Notes: generated by a model not told the origin, from the letters alone. A DNA stretch of 64,000 nucleotides from VRUE01 sp044867645 (GCA_044867645.1 JBIOVI010000017.1:1-64000); one strand, 5' to 3'; shown: positions 49,771 through 58,637, numbered from the stretch's first letter. Numbers and translations: made by a program.

Positions 49771-49962
49771 ATGACGGCAACGACCGAAACCACCCTCTGG
49801 ATCTGCGAGAGCTGTGGGTTCATCTACGACCCCGCCATTGGGGACCCCGATGGCGGCATCCCACCGGGCACTTCCTTCGAGGACATCCCCAAAGACTGGT
49901 TTTGCCCGGTCTGCGGAGCGCGGACGTCCGACTTTCGGCCGTTAGAGCCAGGAGAGGCCTAA
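49771..49962 (+). CDS. Rubredoxin
   Basis: The 63-residue protein has the two CxxC pairs that bind one iron: CESCGFIYDP and CPVCGARTSDF, plus DPDGGIPPGTSFEDIPKDWF. Rubredoxins carry electrons, in actinobacteria usually to alkane hydroxylases or other oxygenases. No alkane hydroxylase is near; the next gene downstream is a GMC oxidoreductase with a ferredoxin-type cysteine motif, so electron exchange between the two is possible. Confidence 0.93.
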   Translation: MTATTETTLWICESCGFIYDPAIGDPDGGIPPGTSFEDIPKDWFCPVCGARTSDFRPLEPGEA

Positions 49963-50009
49963 GCCTCAGCCGCGGGTCCTGTCGCGGAAGTAGCGTTTAG
50001 GCTCTCCCC

Positions 50010-51647
50010 GTGTTCGACTACGACTGGATAGTCGTCGGGTCCGGGTTCGGCGGGTCCGTGTCAGCTCTTCGTTTAGCCGAAAAAGGCTACGACGTCGCCG
50101 TGCTGGAGTGCGGCAAGCGCTTCCGCGACGAGGACTTCCCCAGCTCGACCGGGGATAGTCGCCGCTACTTCTGGGCGCCGCGGATGGGGATGAAGGGGAT
50201 CTTCAGGCTGAGCATCTTCAAGGACATCGCCGTGGTCAGCGGCTGCGGGGTCGGCGGCGGCAGCCTCGGCTATGCCAACACGCTCTACGTGCCGCCCTCG
50301 CCGTTCTTCGAAGACCCGCAGTGGGCCGACCTCGAGAGCTGGGAGGCCCGCCTCGCCCCCCACTACGAAACCGCCCAGCGGATGCTCGGCGTGGTCGTCC
50401 ACGATCGGGACGATCCGGCAGATCAACTGCTGCGCGAGTTCGGTGAGGAGCTGGGCGTCGCCGACACCTACCGCAAGACCCCGATCGGCGTCTACCTCGA
50501 CAACCCGGGGCAGACGGTCCCCGACCCCTTCTTCGAAGGCGAGGGCCCGGAGCGGACCGGCTGCATGCAGTGCGGCCGCTGCATGGTCGGCTGCCCGCAC
50601 GGCGCCAAGAACACGCTGGTCAAGAACTACCTGTGGCTCGCCGAGCATCGCGGCGTCGCGGTGCAGGCCGAGCGCACCGTCACCGACATCCGCCCCCTCG
50701 GCGCCGCCGACGGCAGCGACGGCTACGCGGTCAGCAGCGAGCGCTCCGGGCTGCTGCGCGGCCGCAAGCGACGCACCGTGACCGCGCGCGGGGTGATTGT
50801 CGCCGCCGGCCCCCTGGGCACCAACAAGCTGCTGCAGCGCTGCCGCCTCGGCGGTTCGCTGCCGCGGATCTCGCCGCGCCTCGGCGAGCTGGTCCGCACC
50901 AACAGCGAGAGCATCCTCGGGGTCAGGGTGCCGGCGGACTACCCCGACGACCTGGCGAGGCGCGTTGCGATCACGTCGAGCATCTATCCCGACCCTCACA
51001 CCCATATCGAGACCGTCACCTACGGCGAGGCCGGCGACTCGATGAGCCTGCTCAACACGTTGCTGGTCGGCGACGGCACCCGGGTGACCCGGCCGTTGAA
51101 GCTGCTCGGACAGATCCTCCGCCACCCGCTCGACTTCGCCAAGATCATGTGGCCACGGGGCAGCTCGCGCCGCACGATCATCCTCCTCGTAATGCAGACG
51201 CTCGACAACGCGATTGCCCTGCGGCCGAAGCTGAAGCGCAACGGCGAAGTGCGCCTGCAAACCGAACAGGACCCCGAGCGGCCCAACCCCACCTTCATCC
51301 CGGTCGCGAACCAGGCGGCCGAATGGCTGGCGAAGCGGACCGGCGGAGTAGCCACGAGCTCGGTGACGGAGGCGGCGTTCAACATCCCTACCACCGCCCA
51401 CATCCTCGGCGGCGCGGTGATCGGCCACGGGCCCGAGGACGGAGTGGTCGACTCGCGCCAGCGCGTCTTCGGCTACGAGAACCTGCTGGTCTGCGACGGT
51501 GCCGCAATCCCGGCCAACGTCGGCGTCAACCCCAGCCTGACGATCACCGCCCTCGCCGAGCACGCGATGAGCCAGATTCCCCCCAAAGAAGGGGCTCAAC
51601 CGCGCGACCTCCCCAAGGCCGCGCGGCCGGCAGTTGTCAGTCCTTAG
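50010..51647 (+). CDS. GMC family oxidoreductase, ChoD-like, with ferredoxin-type cysteines
   Basis: The 545-residue flavoprotein starts with DWIVVGSGFGGSVSALRL (FAD), has CGVGGGSLGYANTLYVPP and ends with NLLVCDGAAIPANVGVNPSL, the GMC C-terminal signature. It resembles mycobacterial ChoD, a putative cholesterol oxidase. Residues near 186-197 read CMQCGRCMVGCP, a CxxCxxCxxxCP motif normally binding a 4Fe-4S cluster. The start is a GTG. It follows rubredoxin by 47 bp. The substrate may be a sterol or other alcohol. Confidence 0.85.
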   Translation: MFDYDWIVVGSGFGGSVSALRLAEKGYDVAVLECGKRFRDEDFPSSTGDSRRYFWAPRMGMKGIFRLSIFKDIAVVSGCGVGGGSLGYANTLYVPPSPFFEDPQWADLESWEARLAPHYETAQRMLGVVVHDRDDPADQLLREFGEELGVADTYRKTPIGVYLDNPGQTVPDPFFEGEGPERTGCMQCGRCMVGCPHGAKNTLVKNYLWLAEHRGVAVQAERTVTDIRPLGAADGSDGYAVSSERSGLLRGRKRRTVTARGVIVAAGPLGTNKLLQRCRLGGSLPRISPRLGELVRTNSESILGVRVPADYPDDLARRVAITSSIYPDPHTHIETVTYGEAGDSMSLLNTLLVGDGTRVTRPLKLLGQILRHPLDFAKIMWPRGSSRRTIILLVMQTLDNAIALRPKLKRNGEVRLQTEQDPERPNPTFIPVANQAAEWLAKRTGGVATSSVTEAAFNIPTTAHILGGAVIGHGPEDGVVDSRQRVFGYENLLVCDGAAIPANVGVNPSLTITALAEHAMSQIPPKEGAQPRDLPKAARPAVVSP

Positions 51648-51694
51648 TCACGGGCGCGAAAACCAAGCCGAGATGCGCCGGTTTGCAGCGTCCG

Positions 51695-52294
51695 CTACTG
51701 AGAGAACCTCTGCCCAACGTAGTCCCAGTTGACCACGTTCCAGAAGGCGTCGATGTATTCCGGGCGTTTGTTCTGGTACTTGAGGTAGTAGGCGTGCTCC
51801 CAGACGTCGCAGCCGAGCAGCGGCACGCTGCCGTCGGTCACAGGCGAGTCCTGGTTCGGCGTCGAGACGACAGCGAGTCCCGAGCCGTCCTTGACCAGCC
51901 ACGCCCAACCGGAGCCAAAACGGGCGATGCCGGCGTTTTTGAACTCCTCCTTGAAGGAGTCGAAGGAACCGAAGGTCTCATCGATCGCGCTCGCCAGCTC
52001 ACCGCTTGGCGCGCCGCCACCGTCGGGGCTGAGCATCTGCCAAAACAGCGAATGGTTGAAATGGCCGCCAGCGTTGTTGCGGACGGGCCCCTGCTTGTCG
52101 CCCGGCAGGCTGGAGAGGTTGCGCAGAACATCCTCGACCTCTCGATCGGCCCAGTCGGTTCCCTCCAGGGCGCCGTTGGCTTTGTCTACGTAGGCCTGGT
52201 GATGCTTGTCATGATGAACCCGCATCGTCGCCTCGTCGATGTGGGGCTCGAGCGCGTCGTATGCGTAGGGTAGGTCGGGAACCGAGAAAGCCAT
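51695..52294 (-). CDS. Superoxide dismutase (Fe/Mn type)
   Basis: The 199-residue enzyme removes superoxide in the cytoplasm. Metal ligands are seen: His in EATMRVHHDKHHQAY, His in GGHFNHSLFWQML, Asp and His in PLLGCDVWEHAYYLKY, and the motif NRPE-like KRPEYIDAFWNVVNW. Fe versus Mn cannot be fixed by motif alone. GGAGGAGACG precedes the ATG. The gene is divergent from the sigma factor gene (81 bp between starts). Confidence 0.95.
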   Translation of the reverse strand: MAFSVPDLPYAYDALEPHIDEATMRVHHDKHHQAYVDKANGALEGTDWADREVEDVLRNLSSLPGDKQGPVRNNAGGHFNHSLFWQMLSPDGGGAPSGELASAIDETFGSFDSFKEEFKNAGIARFGSGWAWLVKDGSGLAVVSTPNQDSPVTDGSVPLLGCDVWEHAYYLKYQNKRPEYIDAFWNVVNWDYVGQRFSQ

Positions 52295-52375
52295 CTGGGC
52301 GTCTCCTCCTGGATTGGACTGGTCGTAATCGAAGCCGGGTTGGAGCCTAGCGCGCGGCGTCCCTAAGCTGGAATC

Positions 52376-53125
52376 GTGGAGGCTGACGAGAGACGGCTCT
52401 GGCGGAGCTTCACCGAGACGCGCGACCCGAAAGCGCGAGAAGCACTGATCGAGCTCTATATGCCCTTCGCCAAACGCCTCGCCCTTCGTTACCGAGGCGC
52501 AAGCGAGTCCTTCGACGACCTCCTTCAGGTGGCCAACCTCGGCCTCGTCAACGCCGTCGACCGCTTCGATCCCAAGCGCGGCATCCCGTTCACCGCCTTC
52601 GCCTCGCCAACCATCCTGGGCGAGCTGAAACGCCACTTCCGCGATCGAGTCTGGACGGTACGGGTACCGCGCGGCTTGCACGACCGCATGGCGGAAGTAG
52701 ACAAAGCGATCACCGAGCTGACCAAGAAACTGCAACGAGCGCCGACCGTCGGCGAGATAGCCGAGCGGCTCAGTGTGGAGCAGACCGACGTGCTCGAGGT
52801 GCTCGAGGCCAACCACAATCGCCGCCCCCTTTCCCTCGACCGCCCACCCGGCGCAGACGATTCCGAAGAGTCCACTCCGAGCGAGTGGATCGGCAGCGAG
52901 GACGAGGGCTTCGAGCTGGTCGAGGGACGGGTCGCGCTGGAGGCGGTGCTCCCCTACCTCGACGAGAGGGAGCGTCTGGTCCTACGGCTGCGCTTCGCCG
53001 AGGACATGACGCAGTCGCAGATCGCCGACCAGATCGGCCATTCCCAAATGCACGTCTCGCGAATCCTGCGCCGGGCACTGGTCCGGATCCGCGAACAGAT
53101 CAAAGAGCAGCGGCAAAACGAATGA
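52376..53125 (+). CDS. SigB/SigF-type alternative sigma factor
   Basis: The 249-residue sigma-70 factor lacks region 1. It has region 2 (LIELYMPFAKRLALRYRG, DLLQVANLGLVNAVDRFDP, RGIPFTAFASPTILGELKRH), region 3 (LHDRMAEVDKAITELTKKL) and region 4 (LPYLDERERLVLRLRFAEDM, SQIADQIGHSQMHVSRI). This is the SigB/F group, which directs general stress genes. The start is a GTG. Its last 26 bp overlap the convergent anti-sigma gene, and a STAS gene lies 1 kb on, forming a partner-switch set. Confidence 0.93.
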   Translation: MEADERRLWRSFTETRDPKAREALIELYMPFAKRLALRYRGASESFDDLLQVANLGLVNAVDRFDPKRGIPFTAFASPTILGELKRHFRDRVWTVRVPRGLHDRMAEVDKAITELTKKLQRAPTVGEIAERLSVEQTDVLEVLEANHNRRPLSLDRPPGADDSEESTPSEWIGSEDEGFELVEGRVALEAVLPYLDERERLVLRLRFAEDMTQSQIADQIGHSQMHVSRILRRALVRIREQIKEQRQNE

Positions 53126-53939
53126 CGAGGTACTCGCCTTCCTCGCCCTCCTCCACCGCGAGTCCATCGGCGAGCGCCTCCAGCGAGCCACCGACGTCGG
53201 GAACCTCCAGCTCCTGACGGATGCGCTCCGCCTGGCCGGCTTCCATCGGTCCCAATCGCAACCCGATCCCGTCGTCACGGTCGTCTAGACCCAACCTCAC
53301 CCGGCCGTCGGAAAAGCTCGTCGGAGCCGACGCCGCGATCGCGTCGGTGACAAGAACCGCGTCCGAGACGCGATCGATGGAAAGGTCGCGCCGAGCCGCC
53401 AGCACCGCGACCACTCGCGCCAGCACCGGACCCAGCAGCTCGGGGCGGTCGGTGACGAGCTCCGTCAGATCCCCCCGCCCGGGCTCGATCGCCACCCGAG
53501 CACCGGCGTCGCCTGAGCCGTTGGGCTGTAGCGGCAGTCGCATCGTTACCTCGGTACCGCGGTCGAGGCCGCCGGAAATCGCAAAGCTGCTGGATAGGGC
53601 CGCGATCAACGAAAGTCCGAGGCGCAAGCTGGGTTGCTCAACGTCCGCCTGCGGCCTGATGCCGGATCCTTCGTCGCGCACCACGACCGTGAGGCCCTCC
53701 TCGTCGGGCTGGGCATCGACGAGAAGCGGGCCGAGCTCGTCCTGATAGGCGTGGGCAACGACATTCATGCATGCCTCGGTGACGACGGTCTTCAAATCCG
53801 CCAGTCCGGGCTCCTCCATCCCGATCTCTTCGGCCAGACCCGCCAGGGCGTGGCGGATCACGGCCACGTTCTCGGCTTTGGCCGGAAGGATGATCTGAAG
53901 CCCTCGAGGCTCCTCGCTGATAGTCGAGCTATCTGACAT
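53100..53939 (-). CDS. Anti-sigma factor, RsbW/SpoIIAB-like serine kinase with C-terminal extension
   Basis: The protein has about 279 residues. The first 150 form a HATPase_c anti-sigma domain with the N box VVTEACMNVVAHAYQDE and G1-like VVRDEGSGIRP, then LRLGLSLIAALSS. RsbW-type proteins bind the sigma factor and phosphorylate a STAS antagonist. The C-terminal half (about residues 165-279) resembles a second, degenerate HATPase-like unit without ATP motifs. It overlaps the sigma gene by 26 bp at their 3' ends. Confidence 0.85.
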   Translation of the reverse strand: MSDSSTISEEPRGLQIILPAKAENVAVIRHALAGLAEEIGMEEPGLADLKTVVTEACMNVVAHAYQDELGPLLVDAQPDEEGLTVVVRDEGSGIRPQADVEQPSLRLGLSLIAALSSSFAISGGLDRGTEVTMRLPLQPNGSGDAGARVAIEPGRGDLTELVTDRPELLGPVLARVVAVLAARRDLSIDRVSDAVLVTDAIAASAPTSFSDGRVRLGLDDRDDGIGLRLGPMEAGQAERIRQELEVPDVGGSLEALADGLAVEEGEEGEYLVIRFAAAL

Positions 53940-54111
53940 CACCACAATCTTCGCTGGGGACAGGTTCCCCGCGGGCCCGAGCATAGCCGCCCTTTTGGTT
54001 GCCCCTGGCTACCCCAGGCCTCGCACGCCAAAACCAAATCCACCCAGTGCTCGCCGCCCCGGGGACGCCGCCCCCCTCCCCAGGCAGATCGACGAACGGT
54101 AGGATCGAGAT

Positions 54112-54486
54112 GTGAGTCCAGAAGCCTTCGAGGTCCAGAACGAAGAGCTGGAGGGCGGGATTCGCGCCGTCACGGTACGCGGAGAGCTCGATATGCATAC
54201 CGCGCCCGAGCTGGAAGTTCAGCTGAAAGAGACACTGCTGCGATCGGACGTCGCGGTCTTGGTCGACCTCTCCGATTGCGAGTTCATCGACTCCACCGGC
54301 ATTGCCCTGATCGTGCGAGCCTGGCAGCAGCTGGATCGCGACGCCGGCGGGGACGGACAGGGTCGGCTGGTGCTTTGCTGTCACAACCACCAGGTGCAGC
54401 GGCTGCTGAAGATCACCGGCGTCGAATCTTCGATCTCCATGCACGAGCAGCGCGACGCGGCGCTTGCCGAGCTCCGGAGCAGCTGA
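54112..54486 (+). CDS. STAS-domain anti-sigma factor antagonist
   Basis: The 124-residue protein is a single STAS domain with VRGELDMHTAPELEVQL, VLVDLSDCEFIDSTGIALIV carrying the phospho-Ser in DST, and a C-terminal ESSISMHEQRDAALAEL helix. It should act as an RsbV-type antagonist: unphosphorylated it frees sigma by binding the anti-sigma. It is oriented away from the anti-sigma gene, with 172 bp between their starts, and is the third component of the set. The start is a GTG. Confidence 0.9.
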   Translation: MSPEAFEVQNEELEGGIRAVTVRGELDMHTAPELEVQLKETLLRSDVAVLVDLSDCEFIDSTGIALIVRAWQQLDRDAGGDGQGRLVLCCHNHQVQRLLKITGVESSISMHEQRDAALAELRSS

Positions 54487-54493
54487 GACAGCT

Positions 54494-55006
54494 TCAGGCC
54501 GTTCCGTCGAGCTCGTACTCGCGCAGGAAGCCCTCGAACAGGCGGCGATGACCCTGCTCGTCGCGAAGGATGTCGATCGTCATGTCCTGGGTGACCGGGT
54601 CGACGCCATCGGTCTCCTCGACGATTCGCGTGTAGTGCTCGATCGCACCCGTCTCGGCCTTAATCACGCCGCGGATGACATGGACGATGTCGGTCTGCTC
54701 CTCGGGAGGCTGTAAGAAGCCCTGCTCGGCAGCAAACTCCTCCGAACCTGGCACCACGCCGTAGAGCTCCTTGATCCGCTCGGCGAATAGCTTCGCGTGG
54801 CCAAGCTCCTCTTCGATGTCCTCGGACAGCGACTCCTTGATCTCCTGCGCGCGCACGCCATCGAGGTTCACGGACGCGGCGATGTAGCTCATCACCGTCT
54901 CGATCTCCATCCAGTAGGCCTTGCCGAGCAGCTCGACGACGTGCTGCCTGGCCTCCAGGTTGGCGCTGTCGAAGATGCCCTTGCTGGGGACCGCATTGAC
55001 CTCCAT
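54494..55006 (-). CDS. Ferritin-like di-iron protein
   Basis: The 170-residue four-helix protein has iron-ligand patterns MEIETVMSYIAASVN, EEELGHAKLFAERI (ExxH), KAETGAIEHYTRIV and LRDEQGHRRLFEGF (ExxH). It resembles bacterioferritin/Dps-related and YciE-like ferritin-fold proteins and could store iron or detoxify peroxide. It is convergent with the STAS gene and lies near SOD and the stress sigma factor, consistent with an oxidative stress role. Confidence 0.85.
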   Translation of the reverse strand: MEVNAVPSKGIFDSANLEARQHVVELLGKAYWMEIETVMSYIAASVNLDGVRAQEIKESLSEDIEEELGHAKLFAERIKELYGVVPGSEEFAAEQGFLQPPEEQTDIVHVIRGVIKAETGAIEHYTRIVEETDGVDPVTQDMTIDILRDEQGHRRLFEGFLREYELDGTA

Positions 55007-55110
55007 CGATTCCTCCGTTCCTCGCGTTGCCTCCCGGAAGAGCTACCCGGTGGCGGCGGGCGTCAATCGCACGGCGCTCGCCAAGCGCGCTCTGAGATAA
55101 TCGTCGCCTT

Positions 55111-55184
55111 CGGGGCGTGGCGCAGCCTGGTAGCGCGCACCGTTCGGGTCGGTGAGGTCCCCGGTTCAAATCCGGGCGCCCCGA
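55111..55184 (+). tRNA. tRNA-Pro (anticodon CGG)
   Basis: The 74-nt sequence folds as a cloverleaf: acceptor CGGGGCG pairs with CGCCCCG, the D arm holds GCGCAGCCTGGTAGCGC, the anticodon stem CACCG/CGGTG encloses TTCGGGT (anticodon CGG), and the T arm has GGTTCAAATCC. The discriminator is A and CCA is not encoded. Confidence 0.95.
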
Positions 55185-55240
55185 TTGCAAGCCGCGTCAG
55201 ATTCCGCACGCTCGCACGATCCGAGGCGCTGCGACATAGG

Positions 55241-56647
55241 TCATGTGCCGTGCATCGTCTCCCCGAGGAGGCGGATGCCGTGCGCGATCGCGGGCTCCGA
55301 CAGGCAACCGAAGCCGAGCACCAATCCCGGCGGCCCGTGGGGATTGAAGCGGTGCAGCGAGACCCCGTCCACCCCCACTCCCAATCGTCCCGCCGCGGCA
55401 ACCACGGCGGCCTCATCGACGTTCTCCGGGAGCTCGACCAGCTCATACAAGCCCGCGTTTCCTTCGGAGACGCCGCTTTGAGGCAGCCATCTCGCCAGCG
55501 CGGTAACCAGTGCCTCGCGGCGTCGCTGGTAGCGCAGCCGCGTACGCCGGATGTGGCGGTCCAGCTCGCCGCGTTCGATGAAATCGTGCAGGGCGAGCTG
55601 CCCGATCGCCTCGGAGCCCCCGTCCTCGATCGCCTTCGCCTGGATCAGCGGCCAGGCCAACCAAGAGGGGAGCAATGCCCAGCCGAGCCGCATACCGGGC
55701 GTCAAGCGCTTGCTCGCCGAGCCGACATAGGCGACCCGATCGGGCGCCAGACCCTGAAGCGCACCTATCCCGGCACGGTCGTAGCGGTACTCGGCGTCGA
55801 AGTCGTCCTCGACGATCAGCCGCTCTCCGCGCTCGGCCCACTCGATCAGCGCCGCCCGGCGCTGGCGGCTGAGAACCGAGCCGGTCGGAAACTGGTGCGC
55901 CGGAGTCACGACGACGGCACTCGCCGAAGACGCCTCCAGCGCATCGACCCGCAGACCCTCGGCGTCGACCGGTATCGGCGCGACTTCGAGACCGGCCTGT
56001 TCGACGATCAGCCGGTGCGGGTGCCAGCCGGGATCCTCGAGCGCGACCCGCTCGACGCCGCGACCGTGCAGCCAGCGACATATCAGCGAGAAAGCCTGCG
56101 CGAAGCCGGTGCAGACCAGCATCAGCTCTGGCTCCGCCGCGACGCCGCGAACCCGACCCAGGTAGTCGGCGAGCGCCTGCCGGAGCGCGGGGACCCCGCG
56201 CGGGTCGGGATAGCCGACGGCGTCGATCGGTGCCTGCCGCCACGCGGCGCGCAGGGAGCGCAGCCAGCGATCGCGGGGGAACCCAGCCAGGTCGGGAAGG
56301 CCGGGGTGGAAGTGATAGGGGTAGCTGGGCAGCATCGACCGAGCGACGGGCCGGGTCTGCGAGCTGCGCACCGTCCTCGCCACCCGCACCGGAGCGCCCT
56401 GCCGGGTGAGGAGGTAGCCCTCAGCCGCCAGCTGGCTGTACGCCTCGGTGACGACGCCGCGTGAGATCCCCAGCTCCTTGGCCAGAGCCCGGGTGGACGG
56501 CAGCCGAGCGCCGGCAGCCAGGCGGCCCGCTTGGACGTCCTCCCGTATCGACCGCTCGACCTGTTCGTGGAGGGGCAGGTCCGAGTCGCGCTTGATCTCG
56601 ACGAGCATTCTTGGCCCGCCCGAAACTGGACCGTTTGAACGTGCCAT
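55241..56647 (-). CDS. MocR/PdxR-type regulator (GntR domain fused to aminotransferase)
   Basis: The 468-residue protein has an N-terminal GntR winged helix (about residues 15-80: LHEQVERSIREDVQAGRLAA, TRALAKELGISRGVVTEAY) and a class I aminotransferase fold, with the PLP Lys in YVGSASKRLTPGMRLGW. PdxR members control pyridoxal phosphate or amine metabolism. It is divergent from a flavoprotein gene, and inverted repeats lie between them. I used the ATG at 56647; a second ATG at 56608 is possible. Confidence 0.85.
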   Translation of the reverse strand: MARSNGPVSGGPRMLVEIKRDSDLPLHEQVERSIREDVQAGRLAAGARLPSTRALAKELGISRGVVTEAYSQLAAEGYLLTRQGAPVRVARTVRSSQTRPVARSMLPSYPYHFHPGLPDLAGFPRDRWLRSLRAAWRQAPIDAVGYPDPRGVPALRQALADYLGRVRGVAAEPELMLVCTGFAQAFSLICRWLHGRGVERVALEDPGWHPHRLIVEQAGLEVAPIPVDAEGLRVDALEASSASAVVVTPAHQFPTGSVLSRQRRAALIEWAERGERLIVEDDFDAEYRYDRAGIGALQGLAPDRVAYVGSASKRLTPGMRLGWALLPSWLAWPLIQAKAIEDGGSEAIGQLALHDFIERGELDRHIRRTRLRYQRRREALVTALARWLPQSGVSEGNAGLYELVELPENVDEAAVVAAAGRLGVGVDGVSLHRFNPHGPPGLVLGFGCLSEPAIAHGIRLLGETMHGT

Positions 56648-56673
56648 TACTGGCACTTTATCTCGTACCAGTA
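56641..56673. promoter_or_regulatory. Overlapping inverted repeats, likely MocR operator
   Basis: GTGCCA-N4-TGGCAC (56641-56656) and TACTGG-N14-CCAGTA (56648-56673) overlap near the MocR start codon and about 43 bp before the divergent flavoprotein start. Such arms are usual for GntR-family sites. Confidence 0.5.
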
Positions 56674-56715
56674 GTTGCCTAAAGTGAGTTCTCGCCAACG
56701 GCTCAGGAGGACGTC

Positions 56716-57900
56716 ATGGGACAACAGAACGGCACGATGAGCGAGATCACCATCGTCGGCGGCGGGCTCGCCGGTCTCACCGCCGCGATCGCCTGCGCCG
56801 AAGGCGGCGCCCCCGTGAGCCTGCTGGAGGCCCACGAATCTCTCGGTGGCCGAGCCCGCAGCGCCGGCGGCTCCTACAAAGCCAACCTGGGGCCGCATGT
56901 CCTCTACAAGGACGGCGATTTCTGGGCATGGCTGCAGGAGCGGGATCTCCTGCCGGCCTACGCAAACCCACCGCTCAGCGGCATCCGCTTCCGCTGGCAG
57001 GGGGCATCGCGGCGGATCCCCCCGCTCGCATCGGTGCCCGCCGTGTTGCGCTTGCGCGGGCGCGAAGCCCCGGTCGATGTCGACTTCCGTAGCTGGGTCG
57101 CGGACCACAGCGACAAGCGCACCGCCGAGATGCTCTCGGCCGCCGCCGGCGTCTACACCTTCCACCACGACCCGGGAGAGCTGTCGGCTGCCTTCGTTTG
57201 GCAGCACTCGGTGCGGGTCCTGCTCAGCCCCCCGCCCACGGCGCGCTACCTGATCGGCGGCTGGAGCGCCCTGGTCGAGTCGCTGGAGCGGCGGGCGCGG
57301 CAGCTCGGGGTCGAGGTCGAGACCGAACACCGCGTCGAGGCCCTTCCAGATGGCCCGACCATCGTGGCGGTCGAGCTGGCGCAGGCGCGCGCGCTGCTGG
57401 AAGACGAGTCGCTGGAATGGCCCAGCGGTCACACGCTGTGCCTGGATCTGGGCCTCTCCCATCGCCGCGGCGACCCGTTCGTCGTCTCCGACCTCGACGA
57501 GGCCGGGTGGCTGGAGCGCTTCAGCGCACCAGACCCATCGCTCGCCCCGCGGGGGGAGGAGCTGGTGCAAGCGCAGATGCCGATCCGGCCCGGCGAGAGC
57601 ACGGAGCAGACCGCGGTCCGCTTGGACCGATTGCTCGACGTCTCGCTGCCGAGCTGGCGCGAGCGGGAGACCTGGCGACGGCGGCAGGTAATGGTCGGCC
57701 GCACCGGCCCGCTCGACCATCCTGGCACGAGCTGGCGCGACCGCCCGGCTATCGACCGCGGCGACGGCGTATTCCTCGCCGGTGACATGGTCGCCGCACC
57801 CGGGCTGCTCTCCGAGGTCTCCTGGGCAAGCGCCGTCGAGGCGGCCGACCTCGCTGTCGCCGCGGCGAGCAGTCGCGGACAGTTGCGGCGAGTCGCGTAA
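56716..57900 (+). CDS. FAD-dependent oxidoreductase, phytoene desaturase/amine oxidase-like
   Basis: The 394-residue protein starts with ITIVGGGLAGLTAAIACAEG (FAD site), followed by EAHESLGGRARS and LGPHVLYKDG. The C-terminal FAD motif appears as GDGVFLAGDMVAAPGLLSEV. It is similar to phytoene desaturase and flavin amine oxidase groups; the substrate is unknown. The gene is controlled by the divergent MocR-type regulator, judging by the shared operator region, which suggests an amine or vitamin B6-linked signal. Confidence 0.8.
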   Translation: MGQQNGTMSEITIVGGGLAGLTAAIACAEGGAPVSLLEAHESLGGRARSAGGSYKANLGPHVLYKDGDFWAWLQERDLLPAYANPPLSGIRFRWQGASRRIPPLASVPAVLRLRGREAPVDVDFRSWVADHSDKRTAEMLSAAAGVYTFHHDPGELSAAFVWQHSVRVLLSPPPTARYLIGGWSALVESLERRARQLGVEVETEHRVEALPDGPTIVAVELAQARALLEDESLEWPSGHTLCLDLGLSHRRGDPFVVSDLDEAGWLERFSAPDPSLAPRGEELVQAQMPIRPGESTEQTAVRLDRLLDVSLPSWRERETWRRRQVMVGRTGPLDHPGTSWRDRPAIDRGDGVFLAGDMVAAPGLLSEVSWASAVEAADLAVAAASSRGQLRRVA

Positions 57901-57911
57901 GGGTCCGGGGT

Positions 57912-58637
57912 TTACCGCACCGCTTCGATCGCCGCTTCCACCCGCCTCAAGCTCGGACCGTCCTGGAGCGTGCGGGTCCCGTGCGGACCGCTGACGATCA
58001 GCGCCTGGCCGGCGCGGATCCCGAGCTCGGCCCCCAAGTCTTCATAGCCTTCGAGCGTCGCCGCAATCGCCCCATCCGAACCTCCCTCGCGATCCAGATA
58101 GGCCTGCCATTCAGGCACGTCCAGTTCCCCGATCGACCCCGCCAGCGAGGCCATGAACCGCTCGTCGACGCCGAATCGCTCCGCCTCCCCCTGATTGAGG
58201 AAGAAGAGGTAGGTGTACTGCCACCCATAGCCCTGCTGGGCCGCTGCCTCGGCACCGAAGAAGCCGAGCTCGAGCGGATTCTCGGCGACCGAGTAGTGGC
58301 GCATCAGCAGCCTCGCGTCACCCGGCCGCACGTAGCCTTCGACGAGCCCGGGGATCGTGTCGAGGAAGTCGGCGCGACAGTTCCCGCATTGGAGGTCGTT
58401 GAAGACCTGGATCGCGACCTGGGCGTCCGAGGTCCCGAGCCGGTCATCTTCCTGGGGCAAGCCACCGAAGAGCTCCTGCGAGGTTGCGATTCCCTCCACT
58501 CGGACCACGTCGCGACCGGCCTCTTTGGTTGAGATGTCGACGATTGCGTAGCCGAGCGCAGCGAGCGCGAGGCTGAGCCCGAGAATCACCCAGAGCCGGC
58601 CGCGGCGCGGGATCGGAGTTGCGGCTACTTCGCTCAC
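57912..58637 (-). CDS. Membrane-anchored DsbA-like thioredoxin-fold protein
   Basis: The 241-residue protein has one N-terminal membrane helix (about residues 14-33, LWVILGLSLALAALGYAIVD) and an extracytoplasmic thioredoxin-fold domain with the active site DLQCGNCRADF (CxxC, about residues 84-87) and a cis-Pro region near the end. The CGNC dithiol and DsbA-type helical insert suggest thiol oxidase or isomerase work outside the membrane. It is convergent with the flavoprotein gene. Confidence 0.85.
   Translation of the reverse strand: MSEVAATPIPRRGRLWVILGLSLALAALGYAIVDISTKEAGRDVVRVEGIATSQELFGGLPQEDDRLGTSDAQVAIQVFNDLQCGNCRADFLDTIPGLVEGYVRPGDARLLMRHYSVAENPLELGFFGAEAAAQQGYGWQYTYLFFLNQGEAERFGVDERFMASLAGSIGELDVPEWQAYLDREGGSDGAIAATLEGYEDLGAELGIRAGQALIVSGPHGTRTLQDGPSLRRVEAAIEAVR

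Noticed and set aside
47726..49987. 13-bp direct repeat GGTCCTGTCGCGG at 47726-47738 and 49975-49987
   Set aside because: In 64 kb of GC-rich DNA several 13-bp repeats are expected by chance, and nothing else links the two places.
53993..54033. Nested inverted repeats TTTTGG/CCAAAA and CCTGG/CCAGG between anti-sigma and STAS genes
   Set aside because: Short arms separated by unpaired bases; no supporting position relative to the genes.
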